A DNA stretch of 64,000 nucleotides from ZYF759 sp046297455 (GTDB lineage: Bacteria > Pseudomonadota > Alphaproteobacteria > Rhizobiales > Rhizobiaceae): positions 1 through 64,000 of the forward strand of contig JBKBIT010000007.1 of NCBI GenBank assembly GCA_046297455.1. The letters run 5' to 3'. The position numbers were made by a program, and so were the translations under genes. The notes under the pieces are model-generated. The model saw nothing but the letters and a program-made list of their open reading frames with translations, searched no databases and was not told the DNA's origin. This document shows positions 1 to 8,616 of this stretch, in pieces. The first letter of the stretch is position 1; each line of letters opens with the position of its first letter.

Positions 1-622
1 TAGTCGGGCGGGCCGGAACCGAAGCTGAACCCGGCGTTCAGTTGTCGTTCACGAAAGTGACGTTGCGGAAATCATTGGGTTTTTTGGCGGGCGAATTAAC
101 GATCACGAAGACGTGATGATTATTCATCATATTGAATTCATGAAATAATTTTCGAGATCGGGGATTTTTTCCTGATTTTCGGCCAAGCGGCATTTGTCCA
201 CGCCCCTTGGCGCTTCCCGTATCATTCCTTGCATCGCCCTTGCGGGAACCCGGCTCCGGACCGGGGTGTCGGGGAGGGTGACGGTGTCCGGGTCGGTCGC
301 GCAACGGTAGCGTGGCTTGGTGGGAACCGACCCACCACAGGTCCGGGCCTCGGTGAAGGTCTGGCCGGTAAGGCTTGAGGGTTTTGGCCCGCGCGAATGC
401 GGCAAAGAACTTTCCGGACGAACCCGGCCCACCCATCCGGGGCGAAAGCACCGGCGGGGCGCGGTGGACGCGCCACGTATTACTTAGAGAGGTGCGACTG
501 CCGCGCCCCGCTTCCCACCCTGGAAAAAGGAAACAGGGATCAATGGCCAGACCGGAAACGGGGCGTGGTAACGGAGAAGCTTGGCCGAAGGTGAGCAGGG
601 GAGGAATGAATGGAGCCGTTCC
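1..622. other. Stretch without a convincing gene
   Basis: Several open frames cross this stretch on both strands, but they overlap each other, are rich in Arg, Pro and Gly as expected of out-of-frame GC-rich DNA, and match no family I know. The first 180 bases are more AT-rich and hold a 6-bp hairpin near 98-113. The only frame I would not dismiss outright is a minus-strand one of about 101 codons (127-432), but it has no clear ribosome binding site. I looked for tmRNA, RNase P and SRP RNA signatures and found none. Confidence 0.5.
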
Positions 623-797
623 GCCCTTCACACCCCCCTCTGCCTTGCCAGGCATCTCCCCCACATGGGGGGAGATCGGTCGTCGCGACGGGTTTCGCCA
701 ATCGCAGATGTTGCAGGAGAGGCGGCGCCGCCGAAGCTGCCAATCTCCCCCCATGTGGGGGAGATGTCCGGCAGGACAGAGGGGGGCGCCGAAGGGC
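623..797. repeat. Inverted-repeat intergenic element (MITE-like)
   Basis: Two arms of about 54 bp (623-676 and 743-797) are inverted copies of each other with only a few mismatches, around a 66-bp centre. Each arm ends internally in a self-complementary C5/G5-rich core (653-676 and 743-766), and the outer ends read GCCCTT and AAGGGC. Similar CTCCCC..GGGGAG palindromes are common between genes of rhizobia; that comparison is from memory. No coding capacity is visible. It could fold into a long cruciform or act as a terminator for flanking transcripts. Confidence 0.75.
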
Positions 798-871
798 ACC
801 ACAATGGCGACTGGCTCCCAGCGCCGTCAGGCGCGGTACGGCCCGCGAGCGAAGGGTAACCCGAGCGAAAA

Positions 872-1495
872 CTAACCTCTCGCCGCTGCAGGCTTCAGCA
901 CCGAAAGCAGCACGCCATAGGGAGCCAGCATGACCAGCCCGACCAGCATCTTGACGCAGAAATCGCCGAGGGCCAGCGACACCCAGAGGGGCACTTCCGT
1001 GCCGAAGAACGGCACCGCGAAGCCGAGCGAACCGTCTTCCATGCCGAACCCGGTATCGAGGAAGGCGAAACTCGCGGCAAAGGCCAGCGAGAAGAACAGC
1101 ACCGTATCGACGACCGAGCCGATAACGGTCGAGACCAGCGGCGGCTTCCACCAGGCGTCATGGCGCAGCCGGTCGAAGATCTGCGTGTCGAGCAGTTGGG
1201 CGACCAGGAAGGCCGAGCCCGAGGCGATTGCGATACGGGGCGTGGCCAGCCAGATCGACAGCACCACGGCCAGCGCGAAGCCCGCCAGCACCACCTTGCG
1301 TGCGGCTTCCTTGCCGAAGCGCCTGTTGGTCAGGTCGTTGACCAGAAACGCGATCGGATAGGTGAACGCGCCCCAGGTCAGAAGATCCTGAAGCCCGAAA
1401 TGGCCGAACGGATATTGAACGAGAATATTGGAGGCGACGACGACGGTCGCCATCGCGGCCACGAATGGCCAGATCGAAATCGTGCTGGTGTTCAT
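872..1495 (-). CDS. yhhQ: Queuosine precursor transporter (VUT/YhhQ family)
   Basis: A 207-residue inner-membrane protein of the vitamin-uptake-like transporter (VUT/QPTR, formerly DUF165) family. In E. coli YhhQ imports queuosine precursors (preQ0/preQ1) used for tRNA modification. Visible features are about six hydrophobic segments, an N-terminal stretch of Ile/Val/Ala starting near residue 8, the conserved F-hydrophobic-NDLTNRRFG loop around residues 51-61, and a KPPLVSTVIGS segment near residue 117. Length fits the family. The ATG follows an A-run and only a weak AGG. It lies 74 bp downstream of rpmB on the same strand and may be read through from it. Specificity for queuosine precursors is family inference. 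Confidence 0.85.
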   Translation of the reverse strand: MNTSTISIWPFVAAMATVVVASNILVQYPFGHFGLQDLLTWGAFTYPIAFLVNDLTNRRFGKEAARKVVLAGFALAVVLSIWLATPRIAIASGSAFLVAQLLDTQIFDRLRHDAWWKPPLVSTVIGSVVDTVLFFSLAFAASFAFLDTGFGMEDGSLGFAVPFFGTEVPLWVSLALGDFCVKMLVGLVMLAPYGVLLSVLKPAAARG

Positions 1496-1524
1496 TTTTT
1501 TAGCCTGGGTGATGGAACCAGTTG

Positions 1525-1542
1525 GGCGGGCGAAAGCCCGCC
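1525..1542 (-). terminator. Hairpin between rpmB and the VUT transporter
   Basis: A perfect 7-bp GC stem (GGCGGGC/GCCCGCC) closes a GAAA/TTTC tetraloop between the rpmB stop and the next gene. There is no uridine tract on the minus strand, so it may be a weak terminator or an RNA-stabilising hairpin. Confidence 0.35.
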
Positions 1543-1569
1543 GCTCGGAAGATGTATCTGGGGGAAGCC

Positions 1570-1866
1570 TTACGCGGCTTCCGCCTCGGCAAGCTTCTTC
1601 TCGACCTGCTTCTTGAGCAGACGTGCGCGCTGCGACAATTCTGCTGGGTTGGCCTTGAGCAGGAAAGCGTCAAGACCGCCGCGATGCTCGACCGAGCGCA
1701 GGGCGGCCGCCGAGATACGCAGGCTGACCTTCTGGTTCAGCGCTTCCGACTGCAGCGTCACGTTGACGAGGTTCGGACGGAAGACACGCCGGGTCTTGTT
1801 GTTGGCGTGGCTTACATTGTTGCCGCTCATCACGGCCTTGGCGGTCAGTTCGCAAGCGCGGGACAT
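1570..1866 (-). CDS. rpmB: 50S ribosomal protein L28
   Basis: A 98-residue large-subunit ribosomal protein. The N-terminus MSRACELT and the stretch NNVSHANNKTRR (residues about 16-27) are the L28 signature, followed by the RSVEHRGGLDAFLL block near residues 58-71 typical of alphaproteobacteria. The frame remains open 16 codons further upstream, but homology and a purine-rich GAAGGTAAA just ahead fix the start at 1866. No zinc-binding cysteine set is present (one Cys only), so this is a zinc-independent form. It is divergent from the DUF3108 gene across about 250 bp. Confidence 0.96.
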   Translation of the reverse strand: MSRACELTAKAVMSGNNVSHANNKTRRVFRPNLVNVTLQSEALNQKVSLRISAAALRSVEHRGGLDAFLLKANPAELSQRARLLKKQVEKKLAEAEAA

Positions 1867-2116
1867 TGCATTTACCTTCGGTTCATCGCCGGCAACGGCC
1901 GAAATCCGCACCACATCAAGGTCGCGGCGCGGCTATGGAGGCCAGCCTCATGGAAAATTCGTCGTTCCCTTACTGGCAAACACCAGGGCGGTCAAGGCCG
2001 CCGGACGCGCGATTCGGTTCCGGTGTCGGCTCCATAACACAGATTTGCCGGATTTTCAGGCGATTCGGCCAAAGGGCGAAGAAGGGACGCGCCGCCTCGT
2101 TTCTCTGGAGTCTGTC

Positions 2117-2902
2117 ATGCCTGACCTTCGCATTCTGGCGCCGGCGCTTGCGTCGTTTGTCTTCTTCGTGGCCCCCGATGCATCGGCCGGCCAGCAGAAA
2201 TTCACGACTGATTATTCCATCACCTTTCTCGGCCTGCCCGTGGCGCGCGCCAGCTTCACGGCGGCGCTTTCTGCGGATGGGTCACTCGAGATCAACGGCA
2301 ACATGCGCGGTGTGGGCCTGACCAGCCTTCTCGGCACCTCCGCCGGCACCACGCAACTGACCGGCAGGCTCAACGGCGCCGGCAATGTGGAACCAACCCG
2401 CTTTTCAATCGAATACCAGACACGGGGACGTCCTGATGGCGTGTCGGTACGCTTCGACGGCGGTTCGGCGGTGGCGGTCAATCACCGTCGGCCTGCGCCG
2501 CAGCGCCGGTCGACCTACATCCCGATCAGTGCTGAACATCTACGGTCCGTGACCGATCCTCTGTCAGCCACCATCGTGCGTGCGCCATCGCCGCAGCAGG
2601 TCTGCGAGCGTGCGGTCAGTCTTTTTGACGGGTGGATGAGGGCGGACCTCAAACTCTCTCCCGTGTCCACCGGACCGTTGCCAAACCACCCTGGCACGGG
2701 CGCGGTATGCGCCGGTCGCTACACGCCGATCGCCGGATTCAACTCGGATAATCGCGATCTGCATTTCATCCGTGACAGCGGCGCGATCCGCGTAACCTTT
2801 GCCCCGCTTCAGGGCACGGATATCTATGCGCCGGTTCATGCCAGCATCGGCACTCGGGTCGGCTCGATACACGTCACGGCCGGGCCGATCCGGGCCCATT
2901 GA
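2117..2902 (+). CDS. Exported DUF3108 domain protein
   Basis: A 261-residue protein with an N-terminal signal peptide (hydrophobic residues about 4-20, Ala-Ser-Ala cleavage region near residue 24) and a DUF3108 beta-rich domain, beginning with the typical YSITFLGLPVARASF stretch. Members of this family are predicted periplasmic or outer-membrane-associated barrels of unknown role. Two cysteines (in QQVCERA and GAVCAG) could form a disulfide. The frame is open far upstream, but GGAG ten bases before the ATG at 2117 and the signal peptide fix the start. Its stop abuts the stop of the convergent small gene at 2903. Function unknown. Confidence 0.85.
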   Translation: MPDLRILAPALASFVFFVAPDASAGQQKFTTDYSITFLGLPVARASFTAALSADGSLEINGNMRGVGLTSLLGTSAGTTQLTGRLNGAGNVEPTRFSIEYQTRGRPDGVSVRFDGGSAVAVNHRRPAPQRRSTYIPISAEHLRSVTDPLSATIVRAPSPQQVCERAVSLFDGWMRADLKLSPVSTGPLPNHPGTGAVCAGRYTPIAGFNSDNRDLHFIRDSGAIRVTFAPLQGTDIYAPVHASIGTRVGSIHVTAGPIRAH

Positions 2903-3070
2903 TCACGCTGGTGGCGTCGGGATGCAGCCGGCGGCGAGGATCGCCGAAAGGATCACGATGCCGGCCAGCCCGGCAATGAAGATTGCCTTGCGCAACGGGG
3001 TTCGCAACACGATGTGCCCCTGGCTGGTATCGCGGCCGGAAAAAATTCTTTGCTGGTCCTGCCTGTCCAT
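2903..3070 (-). CDS. Small single-pass membrane protein (55 aa)
   Basis: A short gene of 55 codons. An excellent GGAAGGA ribosome binding site sits 3-9 bases before the ATG. The product has a polar N-terminus with an IFSGRD..QGHIVLRT segment (residues 9-24), then one membrane helix of about 20 residues rich in Ile, Leu and Ala (residues 29-47), ending in Gly-Cys-Ile-Pro. I recall similar short rhizobial proteins, often mislabelled as peptide ABC transporter, but cannot name a function. Divergent from holA (142 bp apart) and exactly end-to-end with the DUF3108 gene. Confidence 0.7.
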   Translation of the reverse strand: MDRQDQQRIFSGRDTSQGHIVLRTPLRKAIFIAGLAGIVILSAILAAGCIPTPPA

Positions 3071-3212
3071 GGTTCCTTCCTTCCTGAAGGAAAACGACCG
3101 GTTCGCCGACCGGTTCCTTTTCGATAGCGGCGGCGAATATCATGCCATCGATCGCCTCGCGGATCGACGTCTCCGTCTGTCCCGCGCCTGGATCGCGTGC
3201 TATCGGGACGGC

Positions 3213-4256
3213 ATGGCGGAAAAAAAGGCACACGAAGTCGAATCCTGGCTCAAGCGGCCCGACCCGGCGGCACGGATCGTCCTGATCTACGGGCCGGATC
3301 GCGGGCTGGTGTCCGAGCGCGCGCTCGCCTTCGCCGGCTCGACCGGGCTTCCGCTCGACGATCCTTTCTCCGTGACGCGGCTGGATGGCAGCGAGGTGGA
3401 AAAACTGCCCGGCAGGTTGACCGAGGAAGTGGCCTCCGTGCCGATGTTCTCCGACAAGCGCCTGATCTGGGTGCGCGGCATCGGTGCCGGTGCCGGCATC
3501 GCGAACGAAGTAGCCGATCTGGCCAAGACCGCACCAGCCGATGCGGTCTTGCTCCTGGAGGCGGGCGAACTGAAGAAGGGCACCGGCCTGCGGGCAGCGG
3601 TCGAGAAGGCCGCAGGCGCGATCGCCCTGCCCTGCTATGTCGACGAGGCCCGCAGCCTGGAAGGGCTGATCGACGAGATGTGCGGGAAGGAAGGGCTCAC
3701 GATCGAGCCCGAGGCGCGCCAGAGCCTGCGCGCGCTGCTCGGTGGCGACCGTATGGCAACCCGCGGCGAACTCGCCAAGCTGGCGCTGTATGCCGCCGGC
3801 CAGGGCCGCATCACCCAGGCCGATGTCGAGGCGGCCATCGGCGATGTTTCCGCGCGCGGCCAGGAGGACATGCTCGACGCGGTGATGGCCGGCGACGTTG
3901 CCAGTTTCGATACCGTCTTCACCACCTTGCTGGGTGGCGGCGCCAATGCCGGCGTCGTCCTTTCGGCCGCGCTGCGCCGGTTCCAGACGCTTGAAACCCT
4001 TAAGGCGGAGATGAACTCGGCCGGCAAACCCGCTCAGGCGGTGGTCGCCTCGGCCCGGCCGCCCATCTTCTTTGCCCGCCGCCGGGCCTTCGAGGCCGCC
4101 TTGGCTCGCTGGTCCACCGATGCGCTGGCCGCCGCCGTGGCGCGGCTCGACACGGCGGTGCTCGATAGCCGCCGCAACGCGTCCCTCACCGTGGCCGCCG
4201 CCAGACAATCCCTGCTCGCCCTGACCCTCGAAGCCCGACGCGCGCGCAGGGGCTGA
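3213..4256 (+). CDS. holA: DNA polymerase III delta subunit
   Basis: A 347-residue subunit of the DNA polymerase III clamp loader. Delta opens the beta sliding clamp and is an AAA+-fold protein lacking ATPase activity. The N-terminal MAEKKAHEVESWL and the IVLIYGPDRGLVSERA strand-loop (residues about 20-35) match rhizobial HolA, as does the RLIWVRG strand near residue 84. Length is normal. The frame is open upstream, but the ATG at 3213 gives the conserved N-terminus. In many rhizobia holA lies next to lptE-leuS or parAB; neither is present here, so the local order has been rearranged. Confidence 0.9.
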   Translation: MAEKKAHEVESWLKRPDPAARIVLIYGPDRGLVSERALAFAGSTGLPLDDPFSVTRLDGSEVEKLPGRLTEEVASVPMFSDKRLIWVRGIGAGAGIANEVADLAKTAPADAVLLLEAGELKKGTGLRAAVEKAAGAIALPCYVDEARSLEGLIDEMCGKEGLTIEPEARQSLRALLGGDRMATRGELAKLALYAAGQGRITQADVEAAIGDVSARGQEDMLDAVMAGDVASFDTVFTTLLGGGANAGVVLSAALRRFQTLETLKAEMNSAGKPAQAVVASARPPIFFARRRAFEAALARWSTDALAAAVARLDTAVLDSRRNASLTVAAARQSLLALTLEARRARRG

Positions 4257-4305
4257 CTCCTCCCATCTCCAGCGCATATCGGCAGAACACCTTGCGCAGA
4301 ATAAC

Positions 4306-4327
4306 TTGACAGGCATAGTCATATTTT
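4306..4327 (+). promoter_or_regulatory. Putative RirA-type iron-responsive operator (TGA-N9-TCA) over a -35 box
   Basis: TTGACA at 4306-4311 is a good -35 hexamer. Overlapping it, TGA at 4307-4309 and TCA at 4319-4321 are separated by exactly nine bases, the IRO spacing known for RirA in rhizobia. It lies 91 bp before the ATG of the TonB-dependent receptor, where a repressor that senses iron sufficiency would be expected. The match is short, so it could be chance; its position raises its value. Confidence 0.5.
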
Positions 4328-4411
4328 TTTAACAACGAACCGCAAGCCAGCCCATGCCTTCCGGGACGCATCCGCCAGCGAACATTTTTTTCGTTTTCTG
4401 GTGGGGAAGAC

Positions 4412-6484
4412 ATGATAAAGCACGCATATCTGATGAGCGGCACGGCGCTTCTGGCGCTAGGCTTGGGAATGGCTCAGGCTCAGGGGCAGCAGGCCGAGGC
4501 AACGTCGGCGGCTGAAGCGCGGCCAGCCGCACTGACGCTCCTCGACCGCATCACCATCACCGCAACGATGGCCTCGCAGGCTGTCATCGATGCCTTTTCG
4601 GGCACCAGCCTGATAAGCGGCGAGGAGGTGGATCGAATCCAGGCGGTCACTGCGGCAGATCTCTTCCGACAGGTTCCCGGTGTGCGGGCTTCGATGAGCG
4701 GTGACGACCCTTCGACCGCGATCAATATTCGTGGTCTTCAACAGATGGGTCGCGTGGCTGTGACGCTCGATGGCGCGCGCCAGGACTACTGGCGCGTGGG
4801 CCATGGCTCGGGCTCCTTTTTCATAGAACCCGAACTTCTCAAGCAGGTCACCGTCATCCGCGGGCCCGTCTCGAACGCCTATGGCACGGGTGCCATAGGC
4901 GGCGTGGTAGCCTTCGAAACCAAGTCGGCTGGCGATTTCCTCCGCTCCCACGAGAATTGGGCGATCAGCGAGAAGATACGCTACGAGACCAACGGCCAAG
5001 GCTGGCTCTCCAGTACGACAGGTGCCGTTCGCTTCAACGAGAATTTCGATGTCATCGGCAATTTCGTTGCTCGCACCAGCCGGGAATACAAAGACGGCAA
5101 CGGCGACCTCGTGCGCTGGACGGGCGAAGACGGCCTCAGCGGCTACGGCAAGGTGACGCTGCGCCCGGCCGACGGGCATGAAATCACGCTTGGCGCGATT
5201 ATCCAACGCTTCGACGATGTCATTTCCGGCTCGAGCGGCTCCAATTCCGCAACGCTGTCGCGCTACGACGCCAGAACACAGTCCGAGAACTACACGGCGA
5301 AATACACTTACAACCCGTTCGACAACGACTATTGGGATATGGAGGTGAATGTCTATCGCAGCACGACGCGCTCGGATCAGACGCAGGTATGGCCGACATC
5401 GGCGATCGGCAACAAGCGCTTCTACGATGTCGCCACGACCGGCTTCAATCTGCGCAATGCGTCGCGCTTCTCGACCGGGGCGGTCGACCATACCCTGACC
5501 TATGGTGGTGATCTCGCGCATCTGACCGGTAGTTCCGACGCCGATCATTTCGGTCAGGGCAAGCAGGTTGCCTATGGTGCCTTTCTTCAGTGGGAAGGCA
5601 GTTATGGCAACTGGCTCGATGTAACGACGGCCCTGCGCCACGATGGCTACCGTCTCGATGGAAGCTCCAAGGCGACGCCGACAGAGCCGTCAAGCGACGT
5701 CTCGCTCAACGGCGAGCGCTGGTCGCCGCGTGTGACCGTAGGGGTGACGCCTTTCACGGGCCTGCAGGTCTATGCGACCTATTCGGAAGGTTATCGCACC
5801 CCGCATCTCCAGGAGGTTTTCCGCCAGAATGGCGCTCATGGCTCCGGCTATGAACCGAACCTTTTCCTGAGACCCGAGGTGGCACGAAGCTGGGAAGGTG
5901 GCGTCAACGTCAAGTTCGACGACGTAGTTGCGTCCGGCGACATGATGAGAGCGAAGGTCAATCTCTTCCATTCCGATGTCGCCGACTACATCAGCACCGT
6001 TTCTTCAGGTGGCGTGACCCAGGCACGCAACGTCGGCACGGCGCGACTTCGCGGCATCGAGATGGAAGGCGTCTACGATTTCGGCCGTGGTTATTTGAGC
6101 GCGGGCGCGTCCTTCACCAGCGCGACGATGCGCGACGGACCCTATGTCGGTGAAACCCTCTCCAACACGCCGCTGGAAAATGTCGGAGTCACGCTCGGTT
6201 TCCGGGCGCTTGAGAACCGGCTGACCTGGGGTATTCAATACCAGAGCATCGGAAGCGTCGTGCGGCAGCTGTCGACCGGCACCAAGGTCTATCCGCGCGT
6301 CGATCTGGTCAACGTCTTCGCCAACTGGAACATCAATGACAATTTCCGGATCGACGGCGGGATCGATAACCTCTTCGATCAGGCCTACACCGATCCGCAG
6401 AGCGGATGGGCGACGACCTCGAACATCGAGCAGGGCAAGGGCCGGACCTTCAAGGTTTCGCTGACGGGCCGTTTCGGAGGCTAA
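4412..6484 (+). CDS. TonB-dependent outer-membrane receptor, heme/hemoglobin type
   Basis: A 690-residue outer-membrane receptor that would import an iron source with energy from TonB-ExbBD. Visible are a signal peptide (residues 1-24, Ala-Gln-Ala end), a plug domain with ITITAT (TonB-box region, about 47-52), the LFRQVPGV and INIRGL motifs, and VIRGP..YGTGAIGGVVAFET. The beta-barrel ends in an aromatic-poor RFGG. The paired YRTPHLQEVF and YEPNLFLRPE motifs in the barrel resemble the FRAP/NPNL box of heme receptors (HmuR/ShmR). GGGGAAG lies close ahead of the ATG. No hmuSTUV genes are adjacent, so it is an orphan receptor. Heme specificity is inferred. Confidence 0.85.
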   Translation: MIKHAYLMSGTALLALGLGMAQAQGQQAEATSAAEARPAALTLLDRITITATMASQAVIDAFSGTSLISGEEVDRIQAVTAADLFRQVPGVRASMSGDDPSTAINIRGLQQMGRVAVTLDGARQDYWRVGHGSGSFFIEPELLKQVTVIRGPVSNAYGTGAIGGVVAFETKSAGDFLRSHENWAISEKIRYETNGQGWLSSTTGAVRFNENFDVIGNFVARTSREYKDGNGDLVRWTGEDGLSGYGKVTLRPADGHEITLGAIIQRFDDVISGSSGSNSATLSRYDARTQSENYTAKYTYNPFDNDYWDMEVNVYRSTTRSDQTQVWPTSAIGNKRFYDVATTGFNLRNASRFSTGAVDHTLTYGGDLAHLTGSSDADHFGQGKQVAYGAFLQWEGSYGNWLDVTTALRHDGYRLDGSSKATPTEPSSDVSLNGERWSPRVTVGVTPFTGLQVYATYSEGYRTPHLQEVFRQNGAHGSGYEPNLFLRPEVARSWEGGVNVKFDDVVASGDMMRAKVNLFHSDVADYISTVSSGGVTQARNVGTARLRGIEMEGVYDFGRGYLSAGASFTSATMRDGPYVGETLSNTPLENVGVTLGFRALENRLTWGIQYQSIGSVVRQLSTGTKVYPRVDLVNVFANWNINDNFRIDGGIDNLFDQAYTDPQSGWATTSNIEQGKGRTFKVSLTGRFGG

Positions 6485-6508
6485 GCTTCCACGGCCGCGC
6501 CACGCGGA

Positions 6509-6537
6509 TGCCGCGCTCTCGATGTTGGAGCGCGGCA
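6509..6537 (+). terminator. Terminator-like hairpin after the TonB receptor
   Basis: A 10-bp stem TGCCGCGCTC/GAGCGCGGCA with a 9-nt loop starts 25 bp after the receptor stop. The following sequence is only modestly T-rich. It lies between the convergent receptor and uppP genes and probably separates their transcripts. Confidence 0.5.
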
Positions 6538-6561
6538 CGTTCTACCTGATTGCAGGCGAGA

Positions 6562-7407
6562 CTATACGCCAGGTGCCCAACCGAAGCCGTAGATGAGCAC
6601 CAGCAGCAACAGCCCGAGGGCCACCCGGTAGACAACAAAAGGCGTGTAGGAGAAGTGCCTCAGCCATTTCATCAGCAGCGCAACCGCGATCCAGGCCGCG
6701 ACGAAAGCAAAGAAACCGCCGAGCAGCGCCTCGCCGGTCAGGCGCGCATCGCCGGCGCGATAGAGGTCGACCGTGGCGAGCAGTCCGGCGCCGGCAATGG
6801 TGGGCAGCGACAGAAGCAGGGCGAAGCGGGCCGATAGCGGCCGGTTGAGACCGACGAGGCGGCCAGCCGTCATCGCAATGCCCGAGCGGCTCACGCCAGG
6901 GATCAGCGCCAGGCACTGGGCAAGGCCAAGCACGATAGCCTGGCGGAAGTTCATGTGGCCGATGTCATGCTCGCGTTCCGGCTGCCTGTCGGCAACATAA
7001 AGAAGCAAGCCGAAGATCAGCGTCGTCCAGGCGATGATCTCGGCCGAGCGCAACATGAAGGTGATCACATCCTTCATCAGGAAACCGACGACCAGGATCG
7101 GCAGCGTCGCAACGATCAGCAGAAACAGCATACGCGAGGCTGCCGTACCCCGCAGCCGGATGGCGTCTGCCAGCCCGATCAGGAGCTGTACGACATCGCG
7201 CCAGAAATAGAGCAGGATCGCGCCCAGCGACCCGACATGCAGGGCGACGTCCAGCGCCAGTTCGTCGGCCTGGCTGCCTTCCCACATCGGCAGCCCGAGC
7301 GCTGCGAACAGATCACGCACCAAAATGAGATGTGCCGAGGAACTGATGGGCAGGAATTCGGTCACTCCCTGCACGACGGAAAGGATGAGGAGATAGGTCC
7401 AGAGCAT
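6562..7407 (-). CDS. uppP: Undecaprenyl-diphosphatase
   Basis: A 281-residue integral membrane phosphatase (BacA/UppP) that dephosphorylates undecaprenyl pyrophosphate on the periplasmic side, recycling the lipid carrier of cell-wall synthesis; overproduction gives bacitracin resistance. The signature motifs are present: VVQGVTEFLPISSSAHL (residues about 10-26, catalytic Glu, Ser-rich loop) and PGVSRSG (in ALIPGVSRSGIAMT). About eight membrane segments are visible. The frame extends 28 codons upstream, but the family N-terminus MLWTYLL starts at 7407; the ribosome binding site there is weak. Confidence 0.94.
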   Translation of the reverse strand: MLWTYLLILSVVQGVTEFLPISSSAHLILVRDLFAALGLPMWEGSQADELALDVALHVGSLGAILLYFWRDVVQLLIGLADAIRLRGTAASRMLFLLIVATLPILVVGFLMKDVITFMLRSAEIIAWTTLIFGLLLYVADRQPEREHDIGHMNFRQAIVLGLAQCLALIPGVSRSGIAMTAGRLVGLNRPLSARFALLLSLPTIAGAGLLATVDLYRAGDARLTGEALLGGFFAFVAAWIAVALLMKWLRHFSYTPFVVYRVALGLLLLVLIYGFGWAPGV

Positions 7408-7514
7408 GGCAGGAGATTCCGAAGAGGAGTTGCGGCCGAGCTTATGGCATAGCGGCCGCACAGGCGCCATTGGGCCTGTATGTCCATGCACTCAAAACAA
7501 GCCATCCTCGGCTT

Positions 7515-8435
7515 CTAACCCTGCGCAGCCCAGACATAGGCGGCATAAGCGACCAGCATGAGAAGCCCGACAGGTCGCCCGAGGCTCCAACGGAAAAGGA
7601 GAAGGCCGGCCAATAGCAGCGACGCGACCAGCATCACCGGCAGGTCGAAGGCCAGGAACCTGGCGGCGACGGGTATCGGCGCGATGATGGCCGTAGCACC
7701 CAGAATACCCAGTATATTGAAGATGTTGGAACCGACCACGTTGCCGATGGCGATGTCCGACTGACGACGCAGGGCCGCGACGAGCGAGGTGGCGAGTTCG
7801 GGCAGCGACGTGCCCACCGCGACGATGGTCAAGCCGATAAAGGCTTCTGAAAGGCCGAAATCGCGTGCGATAGCGACGGCACCGTCAATGAGCAGCCGGG
7901 CACCCACCAGAAGCGCCAGAAGCCCGACAACCACCAGTCCGCCTGCGACCCACAAGGGCATTGCCGCCCCGTATTCGGGCTGGACTTCCTGTTCGCCCCT
8001 GGCTCCTCGGAAAGCGAGCACGAGATAGATGACCAGTCCGCCAACCAGAACCATCCCGGCGACTCGACCGACAGCACCCAGGGTAAACAACGGCAGGAGC
8101 AGTAGAGCCGCCACCAGCATCGTCACGAGGTCGCGTTTAGGGAAGTTGCCATTAAGGGTGATCGGCCACAGCAAGGCAGAAACCCCGACGATCAGCAGGA
8201 TATTGGCGATATTCGAGCCAACCACATTACCGAGCGCGATATCAGGTAGGCCACGCAGGGCCGCATCGACGGAGACCAGCAGTTCGGGCGTGGAGGTGCC
8301 GAAACCGACCACCGTGAGGCCGATGAGCAGCGGCGAGATGCCGAAGCCCCGCGCCACCGCGACACTGCCCCGGACAAGGAATTCTCCACCAACGAACAGC
8401 CCGACAAGGCCGAGCAACACGAATAGCGCGTCCAA
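7515..8435 (-). CDS. Calcium/sodium antiporter (CaCA family, YrbG-like)
   Basis: A 306-residue inner-membrane cation exchanger built of two homologous halves. Each half carries an alpha-repeat: GFGTSTPELLVS with GNVVGSNIANIL in the first, and AVGTSLPELATS with GNVVGSNIFNIL in the second. The acidic PEL residues bind the cation. Ten hydrophobic segments are visible. The gene has no ATG; it starts with TTG at 8435, preceded by GAGGAGGG about ten bases upstream. It lies 107 bp upstream of uppP on the same strand and could be co-transcribed with it. Ca2+ versus other ions cannot be told from sequence. Confidence 0.9.
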   Translation of the reverse strand: MDALFVLLGLVGLFVGGEFLVRGSVAVARGFGISPLLIGLTVVGFGTSTPELLVSVDAALRGLPDIALGNVVGSNIANILLIVGVSALLWPITLNGNFPKRDLVTMLVAALLLLPLFTLGAVGRVAGMVLVGGLVIYLVLAFRGARGEQEVQPEYGAAMPLWVAGGLVVVGLLALLVGARLLIDGAVAIARDFGLSEAFIGLTIVAVGTSLPELATSLVAALRRQSDIAIGNVVGSNIFNILGILGATAIIAPIPVAARFLAFDLPVMLVASLLLAGLLLFRWSLGRPVGLLMLVAYAAYVWAAQG

Positions 8436-8560
8436 TCTGGAGATCCCTCCTCGCGGAGCCTAATGCCCGACCGCGCCAGCATGTGTGGTGCCGCCATCGC
8501 GTCCGCAAGGCACCGGTCATGTACGACCGAAGAAAAAAGTGCCGACAAGAGAACGCGCAC

Positions 8561-8589
8561 AAAAAAGAGGCGCGGGAAACCGCGCCTCT
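8561..8589 (-). terminator. Rho-independent terminator of the subtilisin gene
   Basis: On the minus strand a 10-bp stem (AGAGGCGCGG/CCGCGCCTCT, 8566-8589) with a tetraloop is followed by six T residues, 28 bp after the protease stop codon. A textbook intrinsic terminator. Confidence 0.85.
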
Positions 8590-8616
8590 CTTCATTCATC
8601 GTCGAGCGCCGACGTT

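Noticed and set aside
15..38. GGAAC...CGTT pair at the left edge as another EcfG promoter
   Set aside because: The spacer is 15 bases, outside the usual 16-17, and no gene follows that I can support.
38..802. 254-codon minus-strand open frame and several others at the left edge
   Set aside because: It includes one arm of the inverted repeat, lacks a ribosome site and shows no family motif or membrane pattern.
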